This document shows positions 53,926-64,000 of a stretch of DNA of 64,000 nt, piece after piece. Made by a program: the position numbers and the translations under genes. The number at the start of each line of letters is the position of its first letter. The first letter of the stretch is position 1. This DNA comes from Diphasiastrum complanatum (taxonomy: Eukaryota > Streptophyta > Lycopodiopsida > Lycopodiales > Lycopodiaceae): NCBI GenBank assembly GCA_029204225.1, contig CM055098.1, positions 15,708,858 through 15,772,857 on the forward strand. The letters run 5' to 3'. The notes beneath the pieces are model-generated. The model was not told where the DNA came from. It searched no databases and worked only from the letters and a program-made list of their open reading frames with translations.

Positions 53926-55592
53926 AAGTGCTGCACACACATGATATTACATGAATCAAATACACTAAACCCAGTTAATCAAGGCTATAAATTATGCATA
54001 GCAATTAGTTTTTTTGTTCTCATGACAAACAATAGTTTAATATATGACGCTAGTTTAGTTTTAAAACAATCTGTATCAAGTATCAACATATTGCAATAGA
54101 ATATTTCCATGGAAGTTGTAAGAAAAGCCTTTCATATTGACCCATGAATGGTTTTTATAACGAGTCTAAATAAGTACTTTGACTAATAAACATGAAGACC
54201 AATTGACATATAGAACACGAGGACAAATTGACATATACACCACAGTCACATTTATTTATTGTCGCATGGTTGAGAACCAACATGTTTAATACATAGGCAA
54301 TCATAAGATGATGTGAAATTTTGCACTACCAAATTTGATTGTAGAACTATAAAAGCATATTAAAATGTGGATTTACCATTAAAATGCACAAGATGAAATG
54401 CAATTTTCAAAGTAATATTACATTAAATCAAGCAAGCTTAGAAATGAAAAATCTCATGCAAAGGTTAGCTCTATGTTTGTTTGTGTTAGTACCAACTTCA
54501 CTATTTCAATACATAGCATGTTGATATTTATGATTCTTTCATTGAATGATCTTGATAGTTTTTTTTAGTGTTCTTTTGATGTAGGAAAAAACTTTTTTAA
54601 TTTATTAATAATTGTGCTCGTCATTTTGTTAAGACTAACATTTTTGGAATTTTAGGCATTATATGGTTGTTGCTTGTTGTATGTATTTCATAGAAAGATA
54701 GGTTGAAACAAATAAAAGCTAAAAAAAATATTCATAAATATTTAACTTATTTTTAACTGTGGTGAACATGTATATGTGTGTGATTAAGAAATACATACAT
54801 TAATGCTTGTGCCATAAATCTACATTTTTACCTTAAATGCCTAAGTGCATCAATACATATGTAAATAATTTTGAAGTCCAAAAGGTTAATTGAATTAATA
54901 AATTGTGGAATGCCTAAGTGCATAAATACATATGTAAATAATCTTAAAGTCCAAAAGGTTAATTGAATTAATAAATTGTGCTTCATATCCAATTACATTA
55001 ATGTCTTATGAATCAAATTTTTACTATTTTTAATAAAGAATTTGTGATGATTCTTTCACAATACCTTCAAGAGAAAACACGTGCAATAAATGCCATGAAA
55101 AAGCTAGGCAAGTCATTGTATAGCTACCACTATCTTAATAATTCTATGTGTTTGTCAATATTTGAGTATATAGAAATTGGTTGCTAAGCTAGGAAGGAAC
55201 ATGTTGACTAGTAAAGCAATTTAGTATTTTAGATAAAGACTTAAGCATGGTATATTCCTTGTTCAAACTTTTGTTTCACTATGTCTTTATTTGGGTTTTA
55301 TTCTATAAGTAGCATTTTGGTATTAAACCTCTCCCCTCGCTTCCTCGAGTTAAATCTCTGAGGAAAAGATTTTCTAACTATGTCACCAATTACTAGAGGG
55401 ACTTAGTTAGAATTATTTCAATATGATACTCAAGTCATCAAAGAAAATTCAAAGTTTCAATGATTATTAAGGATTTATATGTTACAATAAAAGTATTTTT
55501 TGAAATAATTCAAAGTTTACATCCCTACAATTCAAATCATTATGACATTTAAATGTTGATGTTGTTTGAAGAAAGAGATTAAAAATAGATTT
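53926..55592. other. AT-rich non-coding stretch
   Basis: No gene was recognised. It includes one tandem duplication (54836-54981). Confidence 0.55.
54836..54981. repeat. Tandem duplication of a 73-bp unit
   Basis: AATGCCTAAGTGCAT begins at 54836 and again at 54909; both copies end in TTAATAAATTGTG. Only a few differences separate them. Confidence 0.88.
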
Positions 55593-56049
55593 TTTTTTTG
55601 CAAAGTGTATGTTATCACATGCGACACTTTCAAAGTTCTTCTGTGTTAAAGCAATTTCAACTACAACTTAAATTCAGAACAGATGTCCTACTAAAGGTCT
55701 CTCAAACAAAACACAATACGTAGCTTATACAAGCTCCAACTCTTCTTTATCGAACTTATAAGTTTTTGGATGTATCGCTTATGCACAAATTTCGCATGAT
55801 CTTAGGAATTAGCTCGACTTCCAGAATATCAAATCAATTTTCATTAGCTTCATTACTTCAGATCAAGCTTATAAGTTGTATGATCCTATAAAGTCAAAGA
55901 TATTCACTAGTCGGGGTGTCATCTTGATCGAAGATCAGTTTATTGACCTCAAAAGTAAGGACAAAGCTCATATAGCCAAACTATCTATTTTGAAATATTG
56001 AACTCTTTAGTTCCAAAGTCCACTATTCCTTTTGAAGGTCCAAACTCGT
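55593..56049 (+). pseudogene. Copia integrase C-terminal fragment, family E copy 1
   Basis: The DNA parallels 60541-60900 block by block: GTTATCACATGCGACACTT, AGAACAGATGTCCTACTAAA, GAGTTTTTGG/AAGTTTTTGG. The translated phrase is an integrase tail (IQNRCPTK, then F(E)..W... SNLRVFG). Stops and shifts are many. Its continuation is separated by the solo LTR at 56050. Confidence 0.8.
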
Positions 56050-56571
56050 TGTTATGTACCCATAAGGGCACACAACATGAAACTTGAGGTGACGGTTTCA
56101 GTTATGAGATGGAACGTTGATCTGGAGCTATAGGTTTTTTGAGTGTCACGTGTCAATGTCTTATTGGCACGAGATGACTTGTTGTTATGACTCCGCGTCA
56201 GTGTGCACAACTGCCGCGTGTCGATGGTCATACGTGACTCCATGATCAGAGATGACCCCATCTGGATTATGTATATAGAGGTGGATCTCCATGAGTTGGG
56301 CATTCATTATCCCGAGATGAAGAGCTCTTCCACTGGTGGTCAGGTCAAGATGAGTATCTAGGCCTCAGGATGTAGGTAGGCGAGGGTTGAGGGTAAGGCA
56401 TGGCGGTATGGGACACCATGGCTTACTTGAGATCCGAGCTTGCTTGATGGTGGTCTGTAGCTCCAATGCACGGGGGTGAGGTGGTAGTACCTCTATGGTT
56501 GGGCAGTAACGTAGCGTTCGTCACCTGTTTGTGCTTTAGCAATGACCGGCACGATGATGGGGAATCTAACA
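56050..56571. mobile_element. Solo LTR, 522 bp
   Basis: It starts TGTTATG and ends TCTAACA; TGTTA/TAACA is a perfect inverted end. It is flanked by CTCGT (56045-56049) and CTCAT (56572-56576), a 5-bp duplication with one change. The paralogous copy at about 60903 reads AAGCTCATCTACTC with no insertion, giving the empty site. A TATA-like GTATATAG lies near 56272. No primer-binding site or second LTR is present. Confidence 0.85.
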
Positions 56572-57359
56572 CTCATCTACTCTTAATGAACAACTTATCA
56601 ACAACAAATCCGAAGATGATGATGTTGCAGTTCAACAACTACATCATGATGAAGATTATCAACTTTGAACATCACCTAGAAAATCGACAAGACAAAGCAG
56701 ACCACCTATTAGGTACATCAACGAGTCTACGACTTACCTTGTTGAAGAGCCGATGACTATCAAAGAGGAACTTAGTCAACCCGATTTCAATCTCTGAAAA
56801 GAATCTATGGATAAAGAGTATTCAGCATCAATGCTTTCTTTATTGATCACAAATACACATCAAGCTCTTCAAATTCAAATGTCTACTTCAAGTCAGTGCA
56901 ACATTATTTTATTATTATCACTTTGTATGCATTGCTTTTCAGCAATAGTATTGATCTGATAAAAGAAACAATGCTATCTTTGTTTCTTTTATCAGATCAA
57001 ACTAAGACAATGCTATCTTTCGAATTCGACATGACCAATCTGGGCAAAGCTTATTACTGTCTAGGTATTTAAATATAACACATTGGAAGGCTATTATCAG
57101 AGTCATGAGATATCTTCGAACTACTATAGAATTTTTTGTTTGTTACGGAGGAGTCAACAACGACAAACTCAATTTTCTTAGTGGTTATTCAGATGCAAGT
57201 TGGGTAGATGTAGACACTCGTAAATCCACTTCTGGATTTACATTCTTCCTCAACAATGGTCCTATTTCATGAAACAGTCGCAAGCAAACTCCAATAGCTC
57301 TATCTTTCACTGAATCAGAGTATGTCGCAGACTCTCAAGCTACAATGGAAGCAATATGG
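56572..57359 (+). pseudogene. Copia linker, RT end and RNase H relic, family E copy 1
   Basis: The segment 56577-56830 parallels 60904-61160 (ATGATGATGTTGCA; TATGGATAAAGAGTATTC). Most of RT is missing; only its end remains near 57020-57065 (EFDMTNLGKAYYCLG). RNase H follows, 57082-57359: VMRYLRTT, SGYSDASWV, STSGFTFFLNNGPIS, a TGA, then PIALSFTESEYVADSQATMEAIW, with the expected acidic residues. It is cut at 57359 by the gypsy LTR. A perfect hairpin lies at 56951-57000, just where RT was lost. Confidence 0.85.
56951..57000. repeat. Perfect 21-bp inverted repeat with 8-base loop
   Basis: Arms 56951-56971 and 56980-57000 are exact reverse complements; the loop is TGCTATCT. The loop with its neighbours (CAATGCTATCTTT) occurs again at 57008-57020. 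Confidence 0.97.
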
Positions 57360-58090
57360 TGTTGGAGGGTTTGTAGATATCGAGGCAACTCTAACCCTAG
57401 TTAATAAGTGAGAGAGATTTGACACCCTATGTGTATCAGTCCAACTCGATGATCACATAGAGATTTGATAATTAGAAAGTCAATAAAAGGACTTTAGGCT
57501 TATTATGCGGGAGTTTTAATGTCGCAGGGCCTAATAGTCAAGTTAGTGAATAAAGTAGGAGTTTCCACCAAAACTCAAATCCAAATTGGTTCCTTCCACT
57601 ATTTGAATGCTTAGTTTTAGATTAGCAAATAGGAATTGGAGTGCCCATCTCCTCAAATTCCTATATAAGTATCAATTTCAAATCATTGTGTATGTTTCAT
57701 CTTCATTTCTGATACAAGCAGGTTGGTTGGCCCATTATGAAGTGGATGTGGAATGTCCTTGTTCTTTATCTCTTTTCCTCCATCTCTCATGCTTGTGTGT
57801 TGTTGCTAATTGTTGGATTTGCCAATTCTTATGTTTTTTGTGAGAGAGAAAGAGAGAGAGAGAGAGATGGGTAAGCTACCATCTTTGTGGATTTAGTGTT
57901 AATGGTTGTAGGATTAATGTTAGTGTTAATGGATCTTAATGTTAATTGTGGATCATCAATGCATGCTAGATTTTGATCTACGCTATCGCGCTCATGGGAT
58001 CGAACCTGCGCGTGACATCTAACCTCGTCTTCTTAATGCTTGTGTGCTTGGATCTTGGGTTGAGGCTAGGGTAGGAAATTACCCACAACA
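57360..58090 (+). repeat. Ty3/gypsy LTR, 731 bp
   Basis: It begins TGTTGGAGGG inside copia RNase H and ends CCCACAACA, four bases before a gypsy primer-binding site. The start matches the minus-strand LTR end at 31277. It contains a short GA run at 57842-57867. No second LTR of this element was found, so its internal part has been cut off. Confidence 0.75.
57842..57867. repeat. Short GA microsatellite
   Basis: A 26-base GA run with one interruption, inside the gypsy LTR. Confidence 0.9.
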
Positions 58091-58094
58091 ATTT

Positions 58095-58112
58095 TGGCAC
58101 TGTTGCAGGGGA
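58095..58112 (+). other. Gypsy primer-binding site
   Basis: TGGCACTGTTGCAGGGGA is a slightly diverged form of the plant gypsy site TGGCGCCGTTGCCGGGGA. Its two changed CG positions look like methylation decay. Confidence 0.75.
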
Positions 58113-58689
58113 GTTACGCCAATTTATCAGTTTGCAACATGTTTGGATGAATGTTAGCTTGCATTAGGCATCTTGTTTTGGCATAAGTAGGGTTAAAATT
58201 GTATTTTAGGATTAGATTGAGAGTGATTTTGCTTGATTTGAGTGGATCTTCTTGTTTGAAATCTAATTTAATTGTTGAGCAGGGAAGCTATTTAGATCAC
58301 CATTTTTAAGATCCATTTGAATATGAGAAATCAAAGAAAACAACGCAAATAGATCATTTCTGCCAGATTTAAACAAAAAGGAGACAAAATCGTCATTAGA
58401 TTTGATAACATTTTATCCTCTTATAGAAAACCTTTGTCGAGTTGCAAACACCTTCGGTTTCTCTCATAGAATATTTAGATATAAGGGCGAAGGTTATTTT
58501 TCAGATTTTGCAAAATCATCAAAAAAACCATCAGAAAATATCAAAACACCATCGAAACCCTAAAAAATACAAAAAAAAAACCTTCGTTCGAATCACTGTG
58601 CATAGGTGTGATTCAGATCTATCTACTGCCAGGTCGACAAAGATATTCACGAAAGTATTGTAACATCAGAAAGTATTGGAAGCCACTAA
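58113..58689 (+). other. Leader of the gypsy element, no gene
   Basis: No open frame of note is present. CCTTCG/CGAAGG motifs recur (58448, 58483, 58580), as at 30.3-31.0 kb. Confidence 0.45.
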
Positions 58690-58926
58690 AACAGTAGTTG
58701 AAGCCAAAGAAAGTATTGTAGTTAGCTCTCTATCATTCTAGCTCAGGTTTTAGAGATTTATTTAGAGTTGTTGTTGCTTTACTGCTTATCAGCAGAGCTG
58801 TTTATTATCAGACTTATTCTCAATTATTCAGAGACAACTTAGAGTGCGCGATTTCTATCTGCTATTGTTTTGCGCTCATTAGCATCTGATTTTGTTTTTA
58901 TTAAAGCTTTTGCGCTTATTATCCTC
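58690..58926 (+). repeat. LTR fragment, family D, plus orientation
   Basis: The reverse complement matches 23398-23600 (CTTAGAGTGCGCG; AGCATCTGATTTTGTTTTTA). The final part of the LTR and the primer-binding site are missing, and gag-like sequence follows directly. Confidence 0.75.
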
Positions 58927-59792
58927 GATATATTAGATACACAAATTGGACACATAGTTGAAGCTAAAACTTCAAAAGAATTTTGGAACATCATGAACTC
59001 ACTATATGACCTGGGACGTAACTACTAAGTTACATCTATGAAGAAAATTCTTCACAATCAAGATTTCTAATGGTGATTTTCTTCAGAGTCTCATTAACTA
59101 GTTAAAGAATCTCTTGCAGCAGATGGCCATTGTTGGATCAGTCATAGACGATCAAGATGCAATTATGACATGTTTTCAAGCTTATCCGCTACATAAGAGA
59201 ACTAAATGATGATCATATCGACACACTCAAATTTAGCTCTTACTAGAGTTATCCCTATGTCGCTGCAAGAAGACAATAGAAGAAGTTAAGACACTTTGTC
59301 TACTTCCTCTTCTCAGGCTCTACATGTCAACAAAGGCTCTAAGCGACATAAGCTAAAAAGCTCCAAGAAGGCCGCAACAATCAAAAGCCGATTCAAAGTC
59401 AGGGACAATCATCAAATCCACAATCGAAGAAGAAGATGTTTTGTAGGTATTACAAGAACAAAAACCATGAGATCAAGGATTGTCGAATTCTCCAAGTGAA
59501 GAATGCAGCCAAGCAACCTGATCAACAAGCAAACACAGTTTCATCATCTCTCCAGGTCGAAGTGGACGAAGGCGCATTTGTGGTCAAAGACCAAAGCGCA
59601 TTTTTGGATGATTCATGGTGCTTTGATTCTGGAGCAACTCAACACATGACCAATCAACATGAGATTTTCAACTTCTACACGCCTTATAACATGAAAAAAT
59701 TTGTTCATCTTGGTGACAATAGTACTCACACTATTGAAGGTGAAGGTACTATAAGATTGCGATTTCAGCATGATGAATTCAAACTACTATAA
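58927..59792 (+). pseudogene. Copia gag and protease relic, family E copy 2
   Basis: Gag phrases appear in scattered frames (LDTQIGHIVEAKTSKEFWNI near 58930; LLQQMAIVGS near 59115). The zinc knuckle near 59430-59480 has lost its second cysteine (CRYYKNKNHEIKDC). A longer open frame at 59436-59792 carries the protease motif WCFDSGATQHMT near 59620-59655, and VHLGDNSTHTIEGEGTI, both standard copia features. The gag part is broken by several stops and shifts. This element is probably the internal part of the family D LTR element on the plus strand. Confidence 0.85.
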
Positions 59793-60765
59793 AAGGTCTT
59801 ATACGTTCCTAAACTCTCTACAAATCTGTAAGTAGAATTACAGATTTAGGTCATAAGGTAGAATTTGAATATGATCAATGCAAAATTATTGGTAGGAATA
59901 ATAAGATCCTTGCACTCGACAAGAGACATGGTTACTTATATAGATTGGCACATTGTTATTCTGATTCTAGTCAAGTCTTGAAAATCCCTATTCTTGTCAA
60001 TAAAGCATTACTATGAAATCATCGCTTAGGACACTTGAATTATGCATCTGTGTGGAACATGTCCAGACAATCCATGGTTCTGGATCTCGACTATCCTTCT
60101 GGTAAGGTCGATCTCCTTGTCTGTCATAGCTGCATCTTTGGAAAGTAGACTAGGATTCTTTTTAGATCGAGTCATAGACATGCAGCAAAAGGTCTGTTAG
60201 ATGTTGCTCATACAGATATGTGTGGACCTATGCAAACTCCTTCATTACTAGATGCAAGGTATTTTATTACCTTTATTGAAAAATTTTCCTGAAGAACAAC
60301 TGTTTATTTTACTAAACAGAAATCAGAGGTTTTCATCAAATTCAGACAATTCAAAGAGCATGTTGAGAATCAAACTGACAAATGAATCAAAGCACTGCGG
60401 TCAGATAATGGGGGAGAATACATCTCCACCAAATTCAAGGAGTATTGCCTTAACAACGGCATTGAGCAACAATACATTACCTCCTATTCGCCTCAATCAA
60501 ATGGTCTTGTTGAGAGAAAATACAGAATCTTAGTTGAATCGACAAAGTGCATGTTATCACATGCGACACTTCCGAAGTCCTTCTAGGCTGAAGCTATTTC
60601 AACAACAATCTATATTCAGAACAGATGTCCTACTAAAGCTCTCTTAGACAAAACACCATTCGAAGTTTGGACAGGTACCAAACCTTCTCTATCAAACTTA
60701 CGAGTTTTTGGACGTACTGCTTTTGCACAGATACCTTGTGGTTTCAAGAAGAAGCTCGACTAGCT
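59793..60765 (+). pseudogene. Copia integrase relic, family E copy 2
   Basis: Zinc-binding part near 60015-60130 (NHRLGHLNYASVW ... VCHSCIFGK) is followed by a stop. The core begins near 60200 (DVAHTDMCGPMQTPS), with RSDNGGEYISTKFKEYC near 60400 and the glutamate in NGLVERKYRILVES near 60500, so the DDE triad is still visible. The tail runs to about 60765 (NRCPTKALLDKTPFEVWTG; NLRVFGRTAFAQI). Frame changes near 60285 and 60385 and several stops mean it is not functional. It is better preserved than copy 1. Confidence 0.88.
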
Positions 60766-61385
60766 AGGATGTCATCTTCATCGAAGATCAGTTTCATGAC
60801 CTCAAAGGAAAAAAGTAGTGCCCATATAGCCGACCTGTCAGATTCTCCTGACATATTGATCTTTTCCAGTTTCTCAGTCGATTATTCCCATTGAAATTCC
60901 AAGCTCATCTACTCTCGACGAACAACATATTAACAGTGAATCAAAAGATGATGATGTTGCAATTCAGCAACTGTAGTATGATGGAAATGATCAATTTTCT
61001 CTATTACCCAGAAGATCTTCAAGAGCAAGCAGACCACCTAACTGGTATATCGACAAGTTTGCAATCTATCTTTTTTTGAACCGACGACTGTTGAAGAAGC
61101 ACTCAGTCAACCGGATTCAGATCTCTAGAAAGAAGCTATGGATAAAGAGTATTCGTCTCTTATCAAGAACCAAACGTGGATAGTTGTCTAATTACCTGCC
61201 AACAAAAATGTAGTTAATTACAAATGGATTTTCAAAGTCAAGTACAACGCAGAAGTATCAACAGGAGAAAAACACTACTTGTAGTCAGAGAATTTTCTCA
61301 GGTATACAACGTCGATTACACTGACACTTTCAATCCAGTAGTCAAGCATTCTTCTATTAGACTTTTGTCGTCATTTGTCATTGCT
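60766..61385 (+). pseudogene. Copia linker and start of RT, family E copy 2
   Basis: The linker is Asp/Gln-rich in its surviving frames. RT begins near 61130 (EAMDKEYSSLIKNQTWIVV), continues with YKWIFKVKYNA and then VVREFSQVYNVDYTDTFNPV to SIRLLSSFVIAL near 61385. At that point plus-strand RT stops and a minus-strand integrase fragment begins. The catalytic YVDD part is absent. Confidence 0.82.
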
Positions 61386-61756
61386 CTCAGCCACACCGTT
61401 GTATTGTGCACGTGGTGTGTAGGATGCAGTCCTTCTATGAAGTATTTCATGTTCACTACAGAAATCAGCGAAGCGATTCGAGGTGTATTCTCCACCACAA
61501 TATGTTCTGATCTACTTCACTTTGTCTCATGTGCATCTTTCTGTCTAGTTCACATATTTGTGAACTTGTCAAATGCTTTTGATTTGTTGTGAATGAAGTA
61601 GACTCTGACAAATTTACTGTAATCGTCAAAGAAAGTGATGTAGTACTTCAAACCTCCTACTGAGATCACATCGAAAGGTCCGCAAATGTTCGAATGTATT
61701 AGCTCTAGAATCTTTGTTGTTCTATAGGAGTCTCTGGTGAAAAGAGTACGTGACAC
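61386..61756 (-). pseudogene. Copia integrase fragment inserted antisense into RT
   Basis: On the minus strand 61756-61550 reads YRTTKILELIHSNICGPF, then LKYYITFFDDYSKFVRVYF, the first half of a copia integrase core. A frame shift leads to GGEYTSNRFADFCSEHEI and YNGVAES on the same strand to about 61390. The expected Asp of HSD is Asn here. The subfamily differs from family E. Both ends are blunt with no LTR. Confidence 0.85.
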
Positions 61757-62460
61757 ACCAAATGTATATCGTGTGTTATTGGGCCGTCCACGGTTACGGG
61801 TTGCGCAAGTAATTCATAACTGGGGCACCGAAAAAAAAATTACTTTTGAGAATCGTGAGTGTGCAATCAAAGTTGATCCAATCACTTGGACTATTAAGCC
61901 AATAGTCCAAAAAGGGGATGATGATTCATCAATAACGGATCATATCTGTGATTGACAAGTGAAAACTCTGTGAGTTTATTATGACTCTCAAACTGATACC
62001 GTCAATTAGAACCAAGCTCTTGCAATAGTAGATTGTACAACAGGCTATATGTGTCAACAAGATAATCAATCTGAATTGAGCGAGATTCCTTTACTGGATC
62101 AAACTTTGGATACGTAGATCACTTTTACATTGAATATGATGAACTTAGCTTGGATATCAACAGATCCAATTCCAGATTCGATTGAAGATGAACTAATTCA
62201 TGTTAGTTACACATTGACTTACGATGAAGATGCAGAGCTTACAGATGAGCAGATTCTCAATCCAATGGATCCTACGAGATTTGGAGTTCAAGATATTCTT
62301 GATGAACCAACAGTAAAACCACCGAAAGTAGTTATATTGAAGGAAGGAAAAGCTGCAGGACCAATGATGAGGGGAAAGCTAAGCAACACTATAATACGGT
62401 CCTGAAATGGGATAAATCATCTCGAAAAGTATGCGTGTTCTGGAGTTCTTCGCGACTAAT
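61757..62460 (+). pseudogene. Unrecognised polyprotein-like remnant
   Basis: A frame at 61737-61955 contains LLGRPRLRVAQVIHNWGTEK, which recalls the end of retropepsin-like domains in plant gypsy-type polyproteins (LGRPWL ... W). A second frame at 62130-62405 is acidic (DELIHVSYTLTYDEDAELTD) and unknown. They may be parts of one decayed element. Evidence is thin; it could also be unrelated sequence. Confidence 0.35.
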
Positions 62461-62650
62461 TATTTGTCCGATAATTTTCAATGTTTAATTGTTTGGCTAT
62501 GTAATCATTATAGTACTGACGATTTCAAAGTTAGTTACTATAAGATCAAACGTAATTTCCATCACTATTGTTTTGTTTGAAATTGATAGGCGTAGTCATG
62601 CATTGTGAAAGAGGGAAGATAGTTTATTTCGCCATGCACGAAAAGTTTTC
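62461..62650 (+). repeat. LTR fragment, family D, plus orientation (second)
   Basis: Reverse-complement match to 19362-19460 and 20192-20310: TTTCAAAGTTAGTT, TTTCCATCACTATTG and GATAGGCGTAGTCATGCATT. It may be the 3' LTR of the plus-strand family D/E element. Confidence 0.7.
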
Positions 62651-62745
62651 TTTCTAGACATTTGTTTCTTTTCGAGCTAGACCTATCTTCACAACACCAC
62701 TTTCCGACATAACCTGCAATAGAAATGCAAATTACTAAGCCACCC

Positions 62746-63125
62746 ACTCTGATACTATGTCGAAAAATGGTAGGATAGCAGCGAAAGTCTTATAGCAGAT
62801 GGATGGTTTGTGGATCGGTAGTGCAGCAGTTAACAACAAATGATAATCAAGATGGAAAGCTGAGTAGCAATAGAAATGAACGAAGCAGTAGTGAGACAAA
62901 ACTTGCACTCTGATTGAAAATAAAAATTGAGTACAAGAGCTTGAAGCAGTGCAAGATAGTAAGCGCAAAAATGCTTCAGCTGATTTGAATGATTGTCTAA
63001 CTGCAAATCGTTATTTAACTAGAATACAGCCTCACCAATTTGGCAAGAGTGCTAACGCTATACATTGATGATTTTATGTCAGTGCTCAGTGCATTGTGAG
63101 CGTAAAATTTTAGCTACTTAATAAA
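62746..63125 (-). repeat. Possible LTR start with decayed primer-binding site
   Basis: CTCTGATACTA is one base from CTCTGATACCA, the minus-strand copia primer-binding site, and TGTCGAAAAATGG follows as an LTR would. The right end was not found. Confidence 0.4.
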
Positions 63126-63389
63126 CTGCAGCCGTTATGCATTAGATGGCCGTCTTCTATAAATGTATGTACAAATTAGGTGGACTGTCAGAGATGTACT
63201 TGAGGTCATCTGAAAGTTCATGGATCGACTTTTCCCTGATAAAGAAGAAGTTGACGAGGTCGAGTTAGTTGGTAGTTGGTGAAAAGTCGGTGACATCGGG
63301 TAAGTTGTCGAAGTCGGACATGTCGACGAATTTGGTTGATGGAGATGAATTCGGTTGATGGAGTTAGTGTTGAAATGTCGATGAATTCG

Positions 63390-63760
63390 GTTGATGGGTA
63401 TATACATGAGAAGTCAAAGTTGATGGAATGAAGTAAGTTGGGTACTTCGAACACTTCGATGTCGGGTACCTTGATGAGGTAAATTGAGTATATACATTGA
63501 GAAGTCGAAGTTGATGTAGTCAATGACTTTCATATTGGGTAAGTTGATGTTGTATATATCAGATGAGTATACACAGGAGAATTCAATGACTTCGATGTCG
63601 GACACTTCAGAGGTTACCATTTGATTATACACATGGAGAAGTCGAAGTCGATGACTTCGATGTTGATGAAGTCGGTTGAATATATACATGGGAGAAGTCG
63701 AAGTCGATGAAGTCGGACTTCGGACACTTCGATGACTTCGAAGTCGATGGAGTCAACTTC
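63390..63760. repeat. Imperfect tandem repeat with AGAAGTCGAAGTCGATG core
   Basis: Variants of ATATACATGGGAGAAGTCGA, each followed by AGTTGATG or AGTCGATG, occur near 63398, 63488, 63565, 63627 and 63680. GACTTCGATG and its complement are scattered between. Spacing shrinks from about 90 to 54 bases. Confidence 0.75.
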
Positions 63761-63776
63761 AACTGAATCTTTCAGG

Positions 63777-64000
63777 ATGCTCATTACTCAATGGATTTGG
63801 TCCTGGGCATTGAAACCCAACAAAAATGTCTTTAAGCCATATATTGACACTTCCATTGAGCTATACTGGACTAATTATGGCTATCTCCTAGAGTCTATCC
63901 GAGATACCACCATCCATGCGGCTGCGCAGCTTCTGAACAACTTTCTGATGGTTGGCAATCTCAGAAAGGAGCGCATTTTCTCACAAATCTTGCACTGCAT
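63777..64000 (+). CDS. Open frame running off the window, unknown
   Basis: From ATG 63777 there are 74 codons without a stop to the window end. The sequence begins MLITQWIWSWALKPNKNVFK and includes LYWTNYGYLLESIRDTTIHA. CTTTCAG directly before GATG could also be a splice acceptor, making this an exon. It follows the tandem repeat abruptly, and its composition is more gene-like than the surroundings. No family is recognised; it may be a transposon gene or chance. Confidence 0.3.
   Translation, partial: MLITQWIWSWALKPNKNVFKPYIDTSIELYWTNYGYLLESIRDTTIHAAAQLLNNFLMVGNLRKERIFSQILHC

Noticed and set aside
57985-58015. T-loop-like GGTTCGATCCC on the minus strand as a tRNA or SINE
   Set aside because: No matching A box or acceptor stem nearby, and it lies inside a well-bounded gypsy LTR.

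Overview
This window is nuclear DNA from a vascular land plant. The evidence is two intron-containing plant genes, a secretory class III peroxidase and a class IV homeodomain-leucine zipper (HD-ZIP IV) transcription factor, set in a dense and mostly decayed landscape of Ty1/copia, Ty3/gypsy and hAT elements with very long (GA)n microsatellites. Nothing bacterial or organellar was seen. The HD-ZIP protein resembles HDG11/PDF2-type factors but cannot be pinned to a lineage by eye. A fern or gymnosperm is possible; this is a guess. All exon boundaries below were read by hand from GT/AG sites and reading-frame continuity.

Layout. 1-5523: a copia element, cut by the window start. Its gag-pol is frameshifted and its reverse transcriptase core is replaced by about 1 kb of unrelated sequence. 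It sits inside the gag zinc knuckle of an older minus-strand copia (5524 to about 7076). 7.1-12.8 kb: non-coding, with long (GA)n tracts and an 86-bp tRNA-like SINE flanked by perfect 15-bp duplications (9579-9694). 12.8-14.9 kb: intact four-exon peroxidase gene with a TATA box; both large introns carry microsatellites. 15-32 kb: LTR fragments, a copia LTR split by a 3.07-kb insertion (20325-23392), a C-rich region, and a decayed copia gag (27481-28305). 32375-37558: complete non-autonomous LTR element (LARD-like) with 1.2-kb LTRs, TSD ATAGG and an internal alternating tandem repeat. 37.6-42.7 kb: non-coding sequence with small tandem repeats.

42801-48668: intact 11-exon HD-ZIP IV gene of 788 codons, with a 23-codon upstream ORF in its leader. 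51070-53917: hAT transposon with 11-bp terminal inverted repeats, 8-bp duplications and a decayed minus-strand transposase. 55.6-62.8 kb: nested relics, namely two copies of one copia family, a solo LTR with a recognisable empty site in the paralogous copy, a gypsy LTR with its primer-binding site, and a minus-strand integrase fragment inside a plus-strand RT. 63.4-63.8 kb: imperfect tandem repeats, followed by an open frame running off the window.

The two host genes are not functionally linked. One is predicted to act in the apoplast and cell wall, the other in the nucleus of epidermal cells. Everything else is mobile DNA or its remains. I found no clearly new functional system. The most noteworthy items are the LARD with its alternating repeat, the hAT element, the minimal SINE, the RT-replaced copia and the 3-kb insertion.
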